From Fagopyrum homotropicum (lineage: Eukaryota; Streptophyta; Magnoliopsida; Caryophyllales; Polygonaceae): a stretch of DNA of 64,000 nucleotides. Every line of letters starts with the position of its first letter. The stretch's first letter is position 1. Below are positions 1 to 11,470 of the stretch, piece by piece. The stretch spans positions 6,832,501 to 6,896,500 of the forward strand of contig BSWB01000001.1 of NCBI GenBank assembly GCA_033239125.1, written 5' to 3'. Below the pieces are notes generated by a model. That model had not been told where the DNA came from. It saw only the letters and a program-made list of their open reading frames with translations, and did no database searches. Both the position numbers and the translations under genes were made by a program.

Positions 1-2
1 AG

Positions 3-296
3 AGCATCATCGTCCTTGTGGAGGGTAGGACGTTTAACTTTGCATCTGCACCTGGTCAGCCAAGCTTTGTAAGGTCTCTGTCCTTCACCACCCATGTGAT
101 GGCAATACTTGAAATTTTGGTCGAGAGAAAGTCTTGCAAGTATCAGAGGAAACTGTACTTGCTTCCTAGGCAATTGGATGAGAACGTTGCAAGGTTGCAC
201 CTTGCCCAGCTCGGAGCCGAACTAACCCAACTCACTACTGAGCAAGCAACTTATGTCGTTTCCCCGGCCGCGGGTCTCTACAATCTCGACGGCTGA
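3..296 (+). CDS. SAHH-like paralogue, copy 1 (3' end of last exon only)
   Basis: This is the C-terminal part of the last exon of an S-adenosylhomocysteine hydrolase-like protein, cut by the window edge. Reading frame 3 gives 97 codons and a TGA stop, and the product ends in GLYNLDG. It is almost identical to the end of copy 2; I see one change, Asn for Lys in LDENVARL. It contains NFASAPGQPSF, where true SAHH has a conserved Gly-His-Pro-Ser, so the His is Gln here as in the other copies. The usual Lys-Pro-Asp-His-Tyr-Arg-Tyr tail is absent. The rest of the gene lies upstream of the window, so it cannot be judged intact or broken. Confidence 0.85.
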   Translation, partial: SIIVLVEGRTFNFASAPGQPSFVRSLSFTTHVMAILEILVERKSCKYQRKLYLLPRQLDENVARLHLAQLGAELTQLTTEQATYVVSPAAGLYNLDG

Positions 297-343
297 CCTA
301 GTTCAGTACTGAAAATGTAGATATATAAGGCCTAGCCATCCAT

Positions 344-365
344 GAGTCGTTCTAGACGTACGACT
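344..365 (+). other. 3'-flank stem-loop of SAHH-like copy 1
   Basis: About 48 bases after the stop, AGTCGT and ACGACT form an inverted repeat with a 9-base loop, followed by a T-run. The same structure follows all four SAHH-like copies. Its function is unknown; it could mark RNA 3'-end structure. Confidence 0.5.
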
Positions 366-504
366 TTTTACCTTCTTTGTTTCTTTCCAATAAGAGCTAG
401 GCTAATTGAGAGCAATCTACACATTCTAATAAGGATATATATGATGTGTGTAATCAACTTCAACTTTGGTTATAAATAATATCATCCATTTATCCAGGCA
501 TTCA

Positions 505-506
<2 letters not shown>

Positions 507-546
<40 letters not shown>
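507..546. repeat. (TA)20 microsatellite
   Basis: A pure TA dinucleotide run lies directly upstream of the GST fragment. The equivalent site after copy 2 has only 13 repeats, so the tract varies between units. Confidence 0.95.
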
Positions 547-548
<2 letters not shown>

Positions 549-749
549 GATCGCACTCACCGAGAAAGGCGTCAACTACGATTACCAACAGGAGGATCTC
601 AATAACAAGAGCGACCTGTTGTTGAAGATCAATCCGGTTCACAAGCAAATCCCGGTCCTGATCCACAATGCGAGATGCGGGTGATATATAGTGGAGTACA
701 TTGACGAGGTTTGGTCCAACAAGGCCTTTCTTATGCCCTCCGATCATTA
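547..749 (+). pseudogene. Tau-class glutathione S-transferase fragment
   Basis: The translation starts IALTEKGVNYDYQQEDL and continues through NPVHKQIPVLIHN. This matches the N-terminal thioredoxin-like domain of plant tau GSTs, which binds glutathione. The usual Gly-Lys-Pro-Ile-Cys-Glu-Ser glutathione-contact segment is lost at a stop (TGA, 682-684). A later piece, VEYIDEVW then PSDH, is recognisable up to about 749. The first 18 or so residues and the whole C-terminal helical domain are missing. It is a dead fragment carried in the duplicated block, with a shorter copy after SAHH-like copy 2. Confidence 0.75.
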
Positions 750-901
750 GTAGCGATCACATACTCGCTTATGGGCTGATTAGGTCGCAAAGAAGGTATG
801 TACGTATGCTTGGTTTAATGAACTTAACGCTTCTAGGCCCCGCTTATGCCCTCCGACCATTACCAGTAGGAAGATCTTAACTAAACATAACTCTAGAACT
901 A

Positions 902-1048
902 AGCTTTGTGGGTATGTGGATTCAGATTATGCAAGATAATAGAAGGTCCACAAGTTCATACTTCTATACATGTACTGAAAATGTGATTTCATGGAAATAT
1001 CTGCAACAGTCTATTGTTCCTTTGTCCTCTACAGAGGCGGAATATGCA
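902..1048 (+). pseudogene. Ty1/copia pol fragment: RNase H, left part
   Basis: The segment encodes LCGYVDSDYA, then RRSTSSYFY and PLSSTEAEYA, the conserved C-terminal RNase H region of copia polyproteins. It carries at least one stop (TAA near 937). It is cut at 1048 by a solo LTR and resumes at 3975, so it was already present before that insertion. Its counterpart after copy 2 (15338 onward) is not interrupted. Confidence 0.8.
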
Positions 1049-3550
1049 TGTAACACCCCAAATTCTGAGAACTCGGGGAGTTACTGGTTAGGACCTCACA
1101 ATGGGTCCCGACCTCGGTTTAACAACAACTTTACTAGGATCTTACAACAAGGCACAAATGTATTTAAAACAGTTTCAAAACATATTATTTTTAATGTATG
1201 AATGTACACATGTGACAGACTGACAAAAACATATATATAGATACATAACGTGCATGCCGTATGGGAGACTCCCCTGTCCCCATCTAATGAATACTTGGAC
1301 CCGGCTGACCATCCGTTCCGGATCTCTCTGCAACTGTCTATTTCCACAAATCTACAACACGGATAAAACCGTTAGCTAACATTCTATACATAAGTATAAA
1401 TGTAAAAGCACAAACACACAACATACACAATTAACATGCAACAATCAATCTTTTTATTATCTTTAATTCGGTGATATGTCATTACTAATGATACTTATTT
1501 TGTGACACGAGGGATTCCCAAACCTCGCCCCTGTCCTCGTTTACCAACGCGGAATGGTACTAATGCATTTGACCGTCTACCTGACTGGGCTAGTCGCATG
1601 GAACCTCCTAGACTCTCGCAAGAGCTAGGCAGATGATGTCACGACCCATTATCATACACTTGGGTCAATTACACAATATACTAAAGTCGGCCTATTCCGG
1701 TTTCGTTATTTATCTTAACTAACAAACACCACTCATACACATCACACACATGCAAGAAGCCAGCTAAGTAAGTCCGTGGACTTACCTGAATCAGATCTCG
1801 ACTCTCTTAAACACAACTCAATCTGTAACTATATAACTCGGTTGCCTGTCAAAGGAGGCAAGTGTGTCAGCACACTTTCTAGGTAATTAGAAGTCTAAGA
1901 CTTCTAAGATAGTAGATCCTATTAGAACAGAATTTAATACAGTACCAATTTATGGTAAAATGACTATTTTACCCTTGGTCCCGAAACTTCCAAAAATTCC
2001 ATAATTCATGCCTAAACCCTTATTTGAGACTAAAAAGTCATATTCTAACTCCTAAAGATGAGTTTGGTTACAAACTGGCAATTTACCCATTTTCCTATTT
2101 TCCGGAAGATCGTTAAGGTCCAACTTCGGCTTCAAATATGAAATTCGAATAAACTTATAAAAATTTCAAATTAATTCTCTAGATCATCTATGATATCTCA
2201 TCTATTCCTAGGAGCAAAGAATTTCTTAAAACTGTTCACCCTTCACCTCTACAAAAATTTCCAAAGTTGGTTACAACACTTGAACTTTCCTATACTTAGC
2301 CAAAATCTGAGTATGTTTTCTAACTGTACAACAAGTCCACTTTAAAAAAATCATAACTCCTAAACCGCTCGCTGGATTTATCCCAAATTTTGATATATTC
2401 TACTATAAAATCTTATCTATAATATATCCAAATTTTAGCAGCAAAGGAGATCAAAAGCCTATTCAAAACCATCTCACAAAACTACATCACATGCTGTTTT
2501 TCTCAACATTCAGCACACTTATAAAAACTGCATGAAGAGTCAACTTTGCAACATCATAACTCTCAAACCGTAACTCCGATTCTTTCTAAATTTTAGAATG
2601 ATCTACTATGTACTAGTGACTACAACATATCCAAAATTCAGCAATAAAGAAGTAGTCTAGCTTACCCAAAATTTGATCCTGAAGTTGGCTGCTCGTCAAC
2701 TCAGAAAATCTAGAAATGTAACAGCTCTTCCAGTCATCTTCCATGGCTGCTTTGGAGGGTCTAAAGACATCAATTGGTACTCTAATCAGCATATACACAA
2801 AGAGGGTAACGCAAAGAATAGGGTTGCGGTCCTTACCCAACTAGCAAACTCGAGGAGCTCAAGAGTACGAAGCCGAAAACGTACCTGTGCCCTGTCACCT
2901 GGGTGTACCTGCAGCCTACTTCTGGCGCATCTGCAACCAAGAGGTTGTTGCCCAGCGTTGAGAGTCGATCCGCGTAGGTCACTACTGCTTGCGAGGCTGT
3001 CGGTTTTGCATGGAGGCAAGGGAGCGCAGGTGTGGAGTCAACTGGAGAGACGACTCACGACTACAGATCCAGAGAGGTGGGCTCGCGACTACAGGTCTGG
3101 AGGGAAGGCTCGTCAGTCACGTAATGGGGTCGACAAGGATTGAAGCGTCTACTGGGTGTTGCGGTTGGGATCGACAGCAGGAGAAGTGATCCATCCTTGG
3201 TGCTAGTTTGGGTCGACGGGAGAGGAGAGCGACGGTCCTGCACACGGCGGAACTACCCAGCCACCACATGCGACGTATCTGTGCAGGGCGAGGCCGGTGC
3301 TGGAGGCGATTTACGTGGGAGAGAGAAGAGAAGGGTTTGCGAGGGTAAGGTTGAGCGGCTGCAACGCTTCACTGCTGGGCTTCGTGGACTGGCGAGGAAG
3401 GAGAGCAGTGCGCGGGCCTGCACGGATCTGGGCTGTCATCTACTGGATCCCGATGGGCTGTTGCATCCTTGGTTGGCTGAAACAAAGGAATGTGGGCTGA
3501 GGTAAGGTAAAGGCTAGGCTGAAACAAGGTAAAAATAAGAGTGGGTTGAT

Positions 3551-3720
3551 GTTGTCAACGCCTTGTCAAAACTTGTCATGGCTTCGTCAAGCCCATGCAT
3601 GACTTCGTCACAGAGTTGTCGGGCTTCGTCATGACCTCGTCTCAGCTCTGTCATGGTCTCGTCACAGCTTTGTAACAGTCTCGTCTCAACCTTGTCATGA
3701 TCTCGTCTAAAGTCGTCGTT
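3551..3720. repeat. Degenerate TCGTC/TTGTCA tandem array inside solo LTR 1
   Basis: Short imperfect units of about 18-22 bases, built on CTCGTC and TTGTCATG, repeat roughly eight times. The array is not seen in the other two solo LTRs. Confidence 0.6.
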
Positions 3721-3726
3721 AAGGAT

Positions 3727-3868
3727 TAATTATAAGAATTAGGGTTTGATATAATTCTATCATTTTATGTGAATTAAATTCTACATAAAATGATAAATAA
3801 TTATAAGAATTAGGGTTTGATATAATTCTATCATTTTATGTGAATTAAATTCTACATAAAATGATAAA
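3727..3868. repeat. 71-bp perfect tandem duplication with internal palindrome
   Basis: Two identical 71-bp units are adjacent (3727-3797 and 3798-3868). Each contains TATCATTTTATGT, a 12-base spacer, then ACATAAAATGATA, a perfect 13-bp inverted repeat. The identity implies a recent duplication within this LTR. Confidence 0.85.
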
Positions 3869-3974
3869 ATATAAAATTTGTGAAGAAAGAAATACTAGAT
3901 AGAATGGGAACCGTCAACGGCTCGAAGTCCGAATTGATTCGGAATTAAATGGAATAAAAATTTCGGATATTACA

Positions 3975-5117
3975 ATGCAGCTGCCAAAAAGGCTACAAAA
4001 AAAGTTGCCTGGTTGACATGCATCTTAGATGAGATGGACGGAAAAAAATTATATGTCAGTATTGAACATGGATAGTCAAAGTGTTATATAGTTGTGTAAG
4101 GACGTAGAGAGGACCGAACATATCAATGTGAGATATCACTACATTAGAAAAATGGTGGAGGAACTGAATTTGGTTGTTAAAAAGATATTGGGTGAGAAAA
4201 CCTCGGCTGATTTTGAAACAAAAATTGTGTCATCTAACAACTTCATTCTCTGTAGGAGTTTACTTCACATACAAGGTGTGCATTGATTAAACAAGTGCAC
4301 TTGAGTTGATGACGGACAGTGAACTCATTCCTTTGGGATTCCATGAGAAAACAAAGAAACTGCAGAGGTCTACAAATGATGATGATTATACTTTAAGATT
4401 ATAAGGAAATTTATAATGTATTTAATCCTATAAGTATAAGTCATATGTTAGTTGTGCATGATCCCTAGTTAATTGATAAGGTGCATAGGTGAAGGCGCTT
4501 AGTGGGTTCTAGCGATGACTCAAGCACACCAAGTTTTACTTGGGAGCCGGTCTACTGCCAACCTAGTACTATGAAGATGTCATTTTGGGCCTCTCTATAT
4601 TGGCCCATTTGAATCGCCCATACTCCTTGAGTTATTTGACAAGTTTAACTGGAATGATGCGTTTCGGCTGTTAAGTCATAACATGACTACCATATATAAG
4701 ACTTTTATATGAAGCTACCAACTGACATTATAAAGAATCTCAAAAAGCACGATAAATTCAAGAAAATGTTCAGAAGAGATATAAAAGTTGTTAACCCTAG
4801 GTTTTGGTGGCGTGGGAAGGCTTCAAACTACAAGAACTGAAATATTGATTAACGCTTTGAGAACAAGCGTTGATAGCTCAAAGAGGAGGCCAAAGTCCTC
4901 TTACACTTCTTTCTTACCTTCATAATTTGTAGTGTTTATGTTGTAATCGTTTTTTGGTTGTTGATTCACTTTGCTATAGATCTTGCTCCTTGTTAATCCG
5001 TATCTTGATTCAGTTTTATAGTAGAACCACATGTGGGACGAGTCTCACCCTCTTGAAACTTCGGGAACTAAAGAAAGTCGAACTCCGTCAACAAACAACG
5101 TGTTGATATGTATCATG
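3975..5117 (+). pseudogene. Ty1/copia RNase H end and probable 3' LTR remnant
   Basis: After the solo LTR the copia reading continues, with HYIRKMVEELNLVVKKI near 4135-4190, the typical C-terminal end of copia pol. Frames are broken by stops and small indels. From about 4440 to 5117 the DNA is non-coding and repeats almost unchanged after copy 2 (about 15880-16508). It probably contains the 3' LTR, but I could not fix the LTR boundaries. Homology with the copy 3 and 4 units resumes at about 5115 (ATATGTATC), so the copia sequence is specific to units 1 and 2. Confidence 0.6.
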
Positions 5118-5716
5118 TGAACCCGAAACTAAAGCCGAACCAATTTGTCAATTTAATCCAAACCCAGTTGCTTAACTAACTTGAACTTCCGCAAGTTGCT
5201 AGACTAGTTAAACCCACAAGCAAACACACCTACAGTCCTACCTGTCAAAACGTTACCTAACTCAGCCCAAAAAAACTTGATTTCAGTAAGATTTGTGACC
5301 CCTATATTGCCTAAACTCAACCTATTGGACCCAAAATGATGATCCTATTAAGAAAAACAAAGGTCAAGGAACAAAAGAACACAAGATTACAAACATCACC
5401 TGTAAAATGACAAAATAAAATGAATTCCATTTCCCTTAGAAAGTAGTTTGCTAGAGAAGTTCCTCAATATAATTTTATATGATGATGATACAGGGGAAAC
5501 TAATGCTAGCTCCCTTCTGCATTATAGCCTTTTGTACATCTCTCTCCTTTAATGAAACACCCAAGCAACAACTTCAGAAATGTAACAAGGTCAATATTTT
5601 ACATACCAACTTCAGTTCTTTCTCTTACATAAGTAAACAAACACAAAGGGCTTAGTTGATGCACCTAATATTCCTACCATGTGTTCTGGATTTCGTATTG
5701 CATAGAACAAATTACC
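5118..5716. other. Shared downstream flank of the WD40 remnant, unit 1
   Basis: I see no gene here. The segment is homologous to the flanks at about 16510-17037 plus 19877-20080, 51610-52121 and 63640-64000. It identifies the repeated unit. Confidence 0.75.
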
Positions 5717-6088
5717 TTAGATGAATTAATCCAGGTATGTATAGTTCTTACGGCGTCCATACTCCAACAGGCTCCCATATGTACGGTCCCATACTCCTAC
5801 GAAGAGAGTTTCTATGTCGGGACTGAATGAAATTCCTGATATCTCACCGAAGAAGTCAATCTCTTGCTCGGACTTGTAACCGGTTTTTGCATCGTATATG
5901 TGAACGAAGTCTGTTGGCTCTGACATGGCCATGTGACGTCCATCAGATGAGTATCTAATGGACCAGATAGCTCCAAGATTACCCTTCAACACAACTACAG
6001 ATTTTGAAGGGTTCCTTAAGTCCCAAATCCGGCATGTTTTATCGTAATTGCCAGTAGCTACGGTGATGCCATCAGGATGCCAGGCGGA
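5717..6088 (-). pseudogene. WD40-repeat protein, truncated last exon (unit 1)
   Basis: The minus strand encodes SAWHPDGITVATGN, then IWDLRNPSKSV, DFVHIYDAKTGY and GISFSPD. This matches the C-terminal WD40 blades of the plant family annotated as WD repeat-containing protein C2A9.03-like. Homology with the other copies stops at about 6088, inside the exon, and all upstream exons are absent. A premature TAA (5726-5728) replaces the Ser codon three codons before the normal end. It is a non-functional relic. Confidence 0.75.
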
Positions 6089-6198
6089 TAGAGGTGTAAC
6101 CTTTGAATCTTCGAATGTCCCTACATAAAACTTAACTAGTATCTGTCATCGTAGAAGAAAAAAAACTAAAAGAAAAAAAGGAAAAAGGGATAGAAAGT

Positions 6199-6557
6199 TC
6201 AAACTCATGGGTTGCCTCCCGGGTAGCGCTTGTTTATGGTCATTAGCTCAACCCATGTAAATTACTCCGGTGTAAAACATTCACTTCCGCGGATGGAGGT
6301 GTAGGCAAGACGTGCGTCAACGGAACTTGGGAAGTGAGCAGGGAAGAAGAGAGATCTTTTGTAGTGTCGGAGTCATGTGGAACGCATTTCTTCAAAAGGT
6401 GGTAAGAGAGGTCTATTGTTGTTGATGGATGGGGCGGTGGATGAGGAGCTTTCATGGTTGTAGTAGGTGGTTTAAGAAGGAGCTGATGACGGTGAGGAAG
6501 GTGTATCAAAGTGTTTGGATTATAATGTGACATAGGTATATTAGATTTCAGCTTTTG
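6199..6557 (-). mobile_element. Athila/Tat-type gypsy remnant with post-polyprotein stem-loops
   Basis: Positions 6209-6253 match the region just after the polyprotein stop in the two Athila-like elements of this window: GGGTTGCCTCCC, then AGCGCTTGTTTA, then a GGTC...AACC hairpin. An open frame of 96 codons on the same strand (6533-6243) ends inside the first hairpin, as expected if it were the tail of a polyprotein. The frame is rich in Pro, Thr and Ser and I do not recognise it. Solo LTR 2 interrupts the remnant at 6558, and 9522 onward may be its continuation. Confidence 0.5.
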
Positions 6558-9521
6558 TGTAACACCCCAAATCCGCGGGACTTAGGATGCTACGGGTTGG
6601 GCCTCACAATAGGTCCCGACCCTTAGCCTGACAAAAATTTCACCGGATCTTGAAACAAGGCACAAATAAAGCCCAAAACCGAAATACATTTTTATACAAT
6701 GTTATGAAACCCGACAATAAAAGAAAGGAAAGACTTCAGCCGTCCTTACAACAACATAATATATAATAACAACAACACAAGGACTCCAAAACCCAACTCA
6801 ACCTAAGATGTACGGAACCCCGGTTACCCGCTCCTCCGGATCACTCGGCCACATCCTATCCTGCACATCAACTACAACAATCGGTATAAAACCGTTAGCT
6901 CACATTCTAGGCATTATAAGAATAATATGGCACAAAGACACGTAGGAACACAAACACATAACATGCTCATAACATACACATCCGTTACTTATTATCTTTT
7001 TAGGTTATTCCATATCTAATTCATTCGTTCAAGTGTGACACGAGAGTCTTATAACTCTCGTCTCTGTCCCCGTGTAACCAACAGGAGTGTGGCGGCGCCC
7101 AACCCGTATACCCTGAGGGAGTGATGAAGAAGCCCACCCGTATACCGTGTATGGCTTGGTCGCAGAGATCCCCCCAGTCTCCCTCGGGAAACTGAGCGGT
7201 GATGTCACCGTCCGATAATAATAATAGTAGTAACGATTGACCAATAAATAAGGTCAAGTAAATCCTAATCCATTTTCATGCTTAAAAGCGGTAAACACAC
7301 ATCACCATATACATCCAAATAAGGCATAGAAGCGGCTAAGTAAGTTCGAGGACTTACCTCGTCTCAAAGCAAACCGAAACCGATAACACTCTCCGAAAGA
7401 ATATAATTGAAGTTTGTTCAAGATAAGGCACGATGATCAACAACCACTCACGCAAGTTAGAAGTCCTTAGACTTCTAGTACTATATACTCTTACAAGCTC
7501 ATACACTCCCAAAAACTAGGATACTCTCCTAGCCCTCATAAACTCACGAGATCACAACTATAGCCCCATGTACTAGGATACTCTCATCCGAAACTCCGCA
7601 ATCTGAACTAACATATAAATACCACTTCAAGTCTCACAAAATAAAACACAAGGCTTACAACTATATAACAACTCAAGATCAACACACCACATGACATAGA
7701 ACATCAATAACCTCAAACACTCACCTAAAGGTTCCAAGGCACTACTTGACATTTGCCCTAAGTTATGATAGATCCAACCTAGCATGATTCTACCACTAAA
7801 CATAATTAGATCGAGGAAGAAGGTACTCACACACGATCCGAGGTTGAAGATGATCTACGGACATCGAGATTGGATTCGTTGGTCTGTAACGGCCGCTTCA
7901 GGACCTAAGCCAAAGTTAAGGAAATTTAGCTTGTATGCTAAATTGAACGGAATATAACGTGAAATTTTCTAAGAAAAATTCCTCTTTGAAAACAAGGTTA
8001 AAAACCCGCAAAACATTTTTCCGGGGTGATTTAGACCATTTTATAAACATGGGTAAAAATCCGAACTCGACTTTTCCGGGCAACTATATGAAACTCAAGA
8101 AGCTCGGCCATTTTCCAAAATAAGCTTTAGGCCAAAGTACGATTTATTCATAAGGGCAGAAATTGCACATTCCAAAAGCGTAGGGTCAAAACTACACTTA
8201 TAAATCAGCATGGGCGTAAATTGCAATTCAAAACGAGTGGGTCAAATCTGTAAATTCAAAATACTGGCCATAAATTGTAATTAATGATAAAGTTGGGGCC
8301 CCTGAATAGAATTTAATAAATAGGGTTTTCTTCTCTAACTGCTTGAAGGCACGCTGGGAAGAGCAGAGGCGGCTGGAGCGTCCCTGGCAGGCGAGCAGGC
8401 AAGGGCTGTGCAGGGCTCGACGGCGACGAAGCCTTCTTTCCGGCGGTTTCAATGGCTCCGGCGTCAAAGCGAAGACGGCAGCAGTGCTAAGGGAGAAGCG
8501 AGCGGCTGTTGCACAGAACCCGGTTGGGCGGCGGTACATAGCAAGGCGAAGAAGGAAGGAGGAGGGAAAACAGGGGAGGCTGCAGCTCTTTGTGCCGGCG
8601 GCTCGAGGCGGCTTCTGGAGGTGGGTTCTCCGGCGTCGGGTTTCCCGTCCCAAAGGACCTTCTTCTTGCTGCAGTGAGGGCGGTTCGAGAAGGCCGGTTT
8701 TTGCTTCCAACGGCTGTCGGCAGGGGGTTGCGGTTCTAGCAGATGTGCGACAAAGACGGAAATGGTGAGAAGAGTTGAGGGAGAGTCGATGATGCTGCTA
8801 TTACAAGAGAGATATGCAAGGTGAGAGGCATGGCTGCCCAAAACAAAGGAGAAACAATGGTGAGGTGCTTTGCTATTGCTGGTAGATGAACACTGAGAGG
8901 ATCGAGGAGAAGGAGGTAGCAGACGTTGGGGCGTGAGGATGAGAGTGAGAAAGAGGGCAGGGTTGTTGTCGAAGAATGGCAGGTGAGGGAGGAGAGGTGT
9001 GATCTGGGTGAGGCACCTTACGTGAACGAGACCAAGGAGCAGAAGGCCGAGGGGTCGGTTAACTTAGGCCTGCAGAAGCCCATCATCACGCTGGAAGGAG
9101 AGAGCAAAGAAAGAAAGGAGAAAAAGAAAAGAAAAGGAGAAAATAAAGAAAAATTAAATAAATAAAAATGAAATAGTGTAAAAGATAAACTCGATCAAAA
9201 GTCGGAACGGGATTATCGGATCGGAGAATTTTTTCGAACTTTCCTCGCAAAATAAAATATGGGAAAATTATGAGGATCGAATATATATAAATTAAATCGC
9301 ATAATATACTTTGAAATACAAAAACCATTCTCGTAATCTATTTTCCGAGATTATATGATAGTTTAAACATGGATATATCGGTGTACGTATACATATCTAC
9401 TCGTAGAATTTAATTTACAACGTACAATACTCATAAAAAAAATACATATACGCTATCAAAATATCGATTAAAGTAGGAGAAATAAATATCGAATACGCGG
9501 CTAAAAAAATGGGGCGTTACA
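6558..9521 (-). mobile_element. Solo LTR 2 of a Ty3/gypsy (Tekay/Del-like) element
   Basis: The 2,964-bp insertion starts TGTAACACCCC and ends GGGGCGTTACA, with 5-bp target duplications TTTTG at 6553-6557 and 9522-9526. It aligns with solo LTR 3 along its length: the shared opening with CCGCGGGAC, the CCGTTAGCT block, the CGTCTCTGTCCCCGTGTAACC block, and a GC-rich module at about 8340-9165. There is no internal coding region. Open frames on both strands of the GC-rich module have no recognisable domain. Confidence 0.85.
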
Positions 9522-9526
9522 TTTTG

Positions 9527-9948
9527 TGCCGGTGAGACATCAACGAAACGGGGTGGCATAGAAGAACAAGTCAGAAAAAATCTCGAGTTTTCTACTTTGA
9601 ATGTTTGAAGGTATGTTGATGGATTTCATTTCGGCAAGCTGTAAGTTATGTTCATCTGTTTTCCATCTTATGGTAAGGGGCCGTATTTCCCATCGATCAC
9701 CCTTAGGGAGAAATGCTTCATTCCCATGTTGGTATATCCTAAGCAAACAGGAATTAAGTCTACATAAATAGATCAATTAAGTTTAACTAAGCAAGAAACG
9801 AAGGAAAATGAACCATACAAGTTGGCTTATGATTATGAACGTGTCATCTTCTCATCTGAACCGTAAAAGATCGTCCATTGCATTTCAAGGTTGTACTACT
9901 TGTAGGGCTTTAGGCTAGTTTAGAATTGCTAATAATCATTTTCGAAAA
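9527..9948. other. Unassigned segment
   Basis: A minus-strand open frame of 78 codons (9776-9540) is present but I recognise no family. It may continue the gypsy remnant interrupted by solo LTR 2. It has no counterpart elsewhere in the window. Confidence 0.4.
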
Positions 9949-10394
9949 TTATACCTGTACAAAAGCAGGCTCGGGCCGGGTTTGGGCCGGGCCATACCTA
10001 AAAATTCTACTCGAAAGGTGCGGGTCGGGCCAACCCGGTCCGGCTTGTCCGGGCCACAAACGATGTCCATGTCCACCCAAGTAAAAAGCGGGCGGGCTGT
10101 CGGGACGGCCAGGATAGCCCGTATGTGTTTTTTTTCCCGAAATTTATCGTTCAAAATAAAGAATATAATGTATTTTACAGACACTTTCAATCCAATTATA
10201 CTTGCATAGTGTACTGCCAACAAGTTCTAACAACAATCAACACACAAAAATGAATAAATCCAAATACCTAAACAACAACAAGTACCATTACAGTCAAGTT
10301 AGCTCTACAATCTTATATTGCAAATGAGTATAACTCGTCAAAATACTCCAAACAAGCCAAATAAAAAATCAAAGTATGTGACTCTCAAAATTAT

Positions 10395-10640
10395 ATATAG
10401 GTTCCGGTGAGAACGTGTTTTACCGCGAAGCTAACGCTGCAGCGGATTTTCTTGCTAATTATGCTTTTAATTTCTCTATTGGTGTGCATGCGGTTGATAC
10501 ACCCCTTGTGGGTTTGATACCCTTGCTTGAGAACGATATTAGAGGTGTTGCCATGCCTCGAACTATTGCGTTGTAAGTTTTGTTTCTATGCATGGGATCT
10601 TATCCCCTTTCACCAAAAAAAAATAAAATAAAAAGAATGA
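10395..10640 (+). mobile_element. LINE (non-LTR retrotransposon) 3' end with A-rich tail
   Basis: The plus strand encodes VYREANAAADFLANYAF and then PLLENDIRGVAMPRTIAL before a stop at about 10575. This is the C-terminal RNase H-like segment typical of plant L1-type LINE ORF2. An A-rich tail follows (about 10612-10635). Only the last 60 or so codons remain, as expected of a 5'-truncated LINE insertion. The insertion boundaries are approximate and I found no target duplication. Confidence 0.65.
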
Positions 10641-10699
10641 ATCGTTGGATTAATGTACTGATGGTTCAAATTCATTCTCCATATAAGGGATACAATGAT

Positions 10700-11470
10700 G
10701 TATAATTAATTGTCGAGAACGTGCATATGGTAACTATATATTATACGGATATGATTATAGAAAGTAATAATCTATACAATAATTCATGGAAAACAATTAC
10801 CGTTTTGTTATCTCAGATGTTACATCCTCACCGGGTTCATCAATATGACAGTGGTGTTAATATAGTCATTCGTGCACGTTCTTTGACATTAATCGTGCAT
10901 GTTAAGTAATGTAGAAAATTAAAAATCGTGCATATCATAGTTAATGATAAGATTAGTCGTACTTGTTTAGTATTAGCAATAGTTTCAATTCGTGCACAAT
11001 TTGTGCATGGCATAGTTAGTTAATAGGATTAAACCTACTTGTTAGTATTAGTAACTATGCATGTCATAACTAGTTAATATATTAGTCCTCGTGCTTGTTT
11101 AGTATTACTAATGGATTAATTCGTATATACAATTTTGATTATTAGATTTTGTTCATGGTATTGGGTTATGTACGTAATATTTAATGTGATATTCGTGCAA
11201 ATTTAGTTGTATATGGTCGTGTAAAGTGACATTCTTTATGTATATCTTGTGGAATTCGTGTATGGGTTTATTTGAGTATTATTTATCAATTTTTAAATTT
11301 TTTAATAATGAATAAGTTTTGTGTAAATTTTACAAATAATGAATAGCGTTTTGAATATAAGCAAGGAAAAACATGCACGATTGCTAACAATTTGTTCATG
11401 ATAACCTACCCGTGCATATACTATGCTAACAAGTTGTGCATGATAACCAAGCCGTGCATATATCTTGTAG
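10700..11470. repeat. Degenerate CGTGCAT / TAGTTAAT repeats
   Basis: Blocks of roughly 60-75 bases recur at about 10915-11110, combining GTGCAT, CATAGTTAGTTAAT and CTTGTTTAGTATTA. Single CGTGCA words continue to 11470. No coding potential is seen. Such subterminal repetition is common in DNA transposons, which would fit the inverted repeats that bound the segment. Confidence 0.45.

Larger units (their letters stand above)
1049..3974 (-). mobile_element. Solo LTR 1 of a Ty3/gypsy (Tekay/Del-like) element
   Basis: The 2,926-bp insertion begins TGTAACACCCC and ends ATATTACA, giving TG...CA termini. It is flanked by perfect 5-bp copies of ATGCA (1044-1048 and 3975-3979). Removing it restores the copia frame GAATATGCAGCTGCC, as seen uninterrupted in the copy 2 unit. 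It has no gag or pol, so it is a solo LTR left by LTR-LTR recombination. It shares blocks with the other LTRs here, including AAACCGTTAGCT near 1368. The strand is assigned from the coding truncated relative at 29.1-34.2 kb. The open frames in its GC-rich part (2.8-3.5 kb) resemble no protein. Confidence 0.85.

Noticed and set aside
1049..3974. Interpreting the TGTAACACCCC...TTACA insertion as a DNA transposon with terminal inverted repeats.
   Set aside because: TG...CA ends, exact 5-bp target duplications and homology to an LTR attached to gag-pol (29111-34180) fit a solo LTR better.
8228..8841. Overlapping long open frames on both strands in the GC-rich part of solo LTR 2, and similar frames at 18844-19656 and 2673-3505.
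   Set aside because: They are open on both strands, lack recognisable domains and lie inside LTRs. GC-rich composition with few stop codons explains them.
9540..9776. A 78-codon minus-strand frame as a host gene exon.
   Set aside because: I recognise no family and no splice structure. It may belong to the interrupted gypsy remnant.
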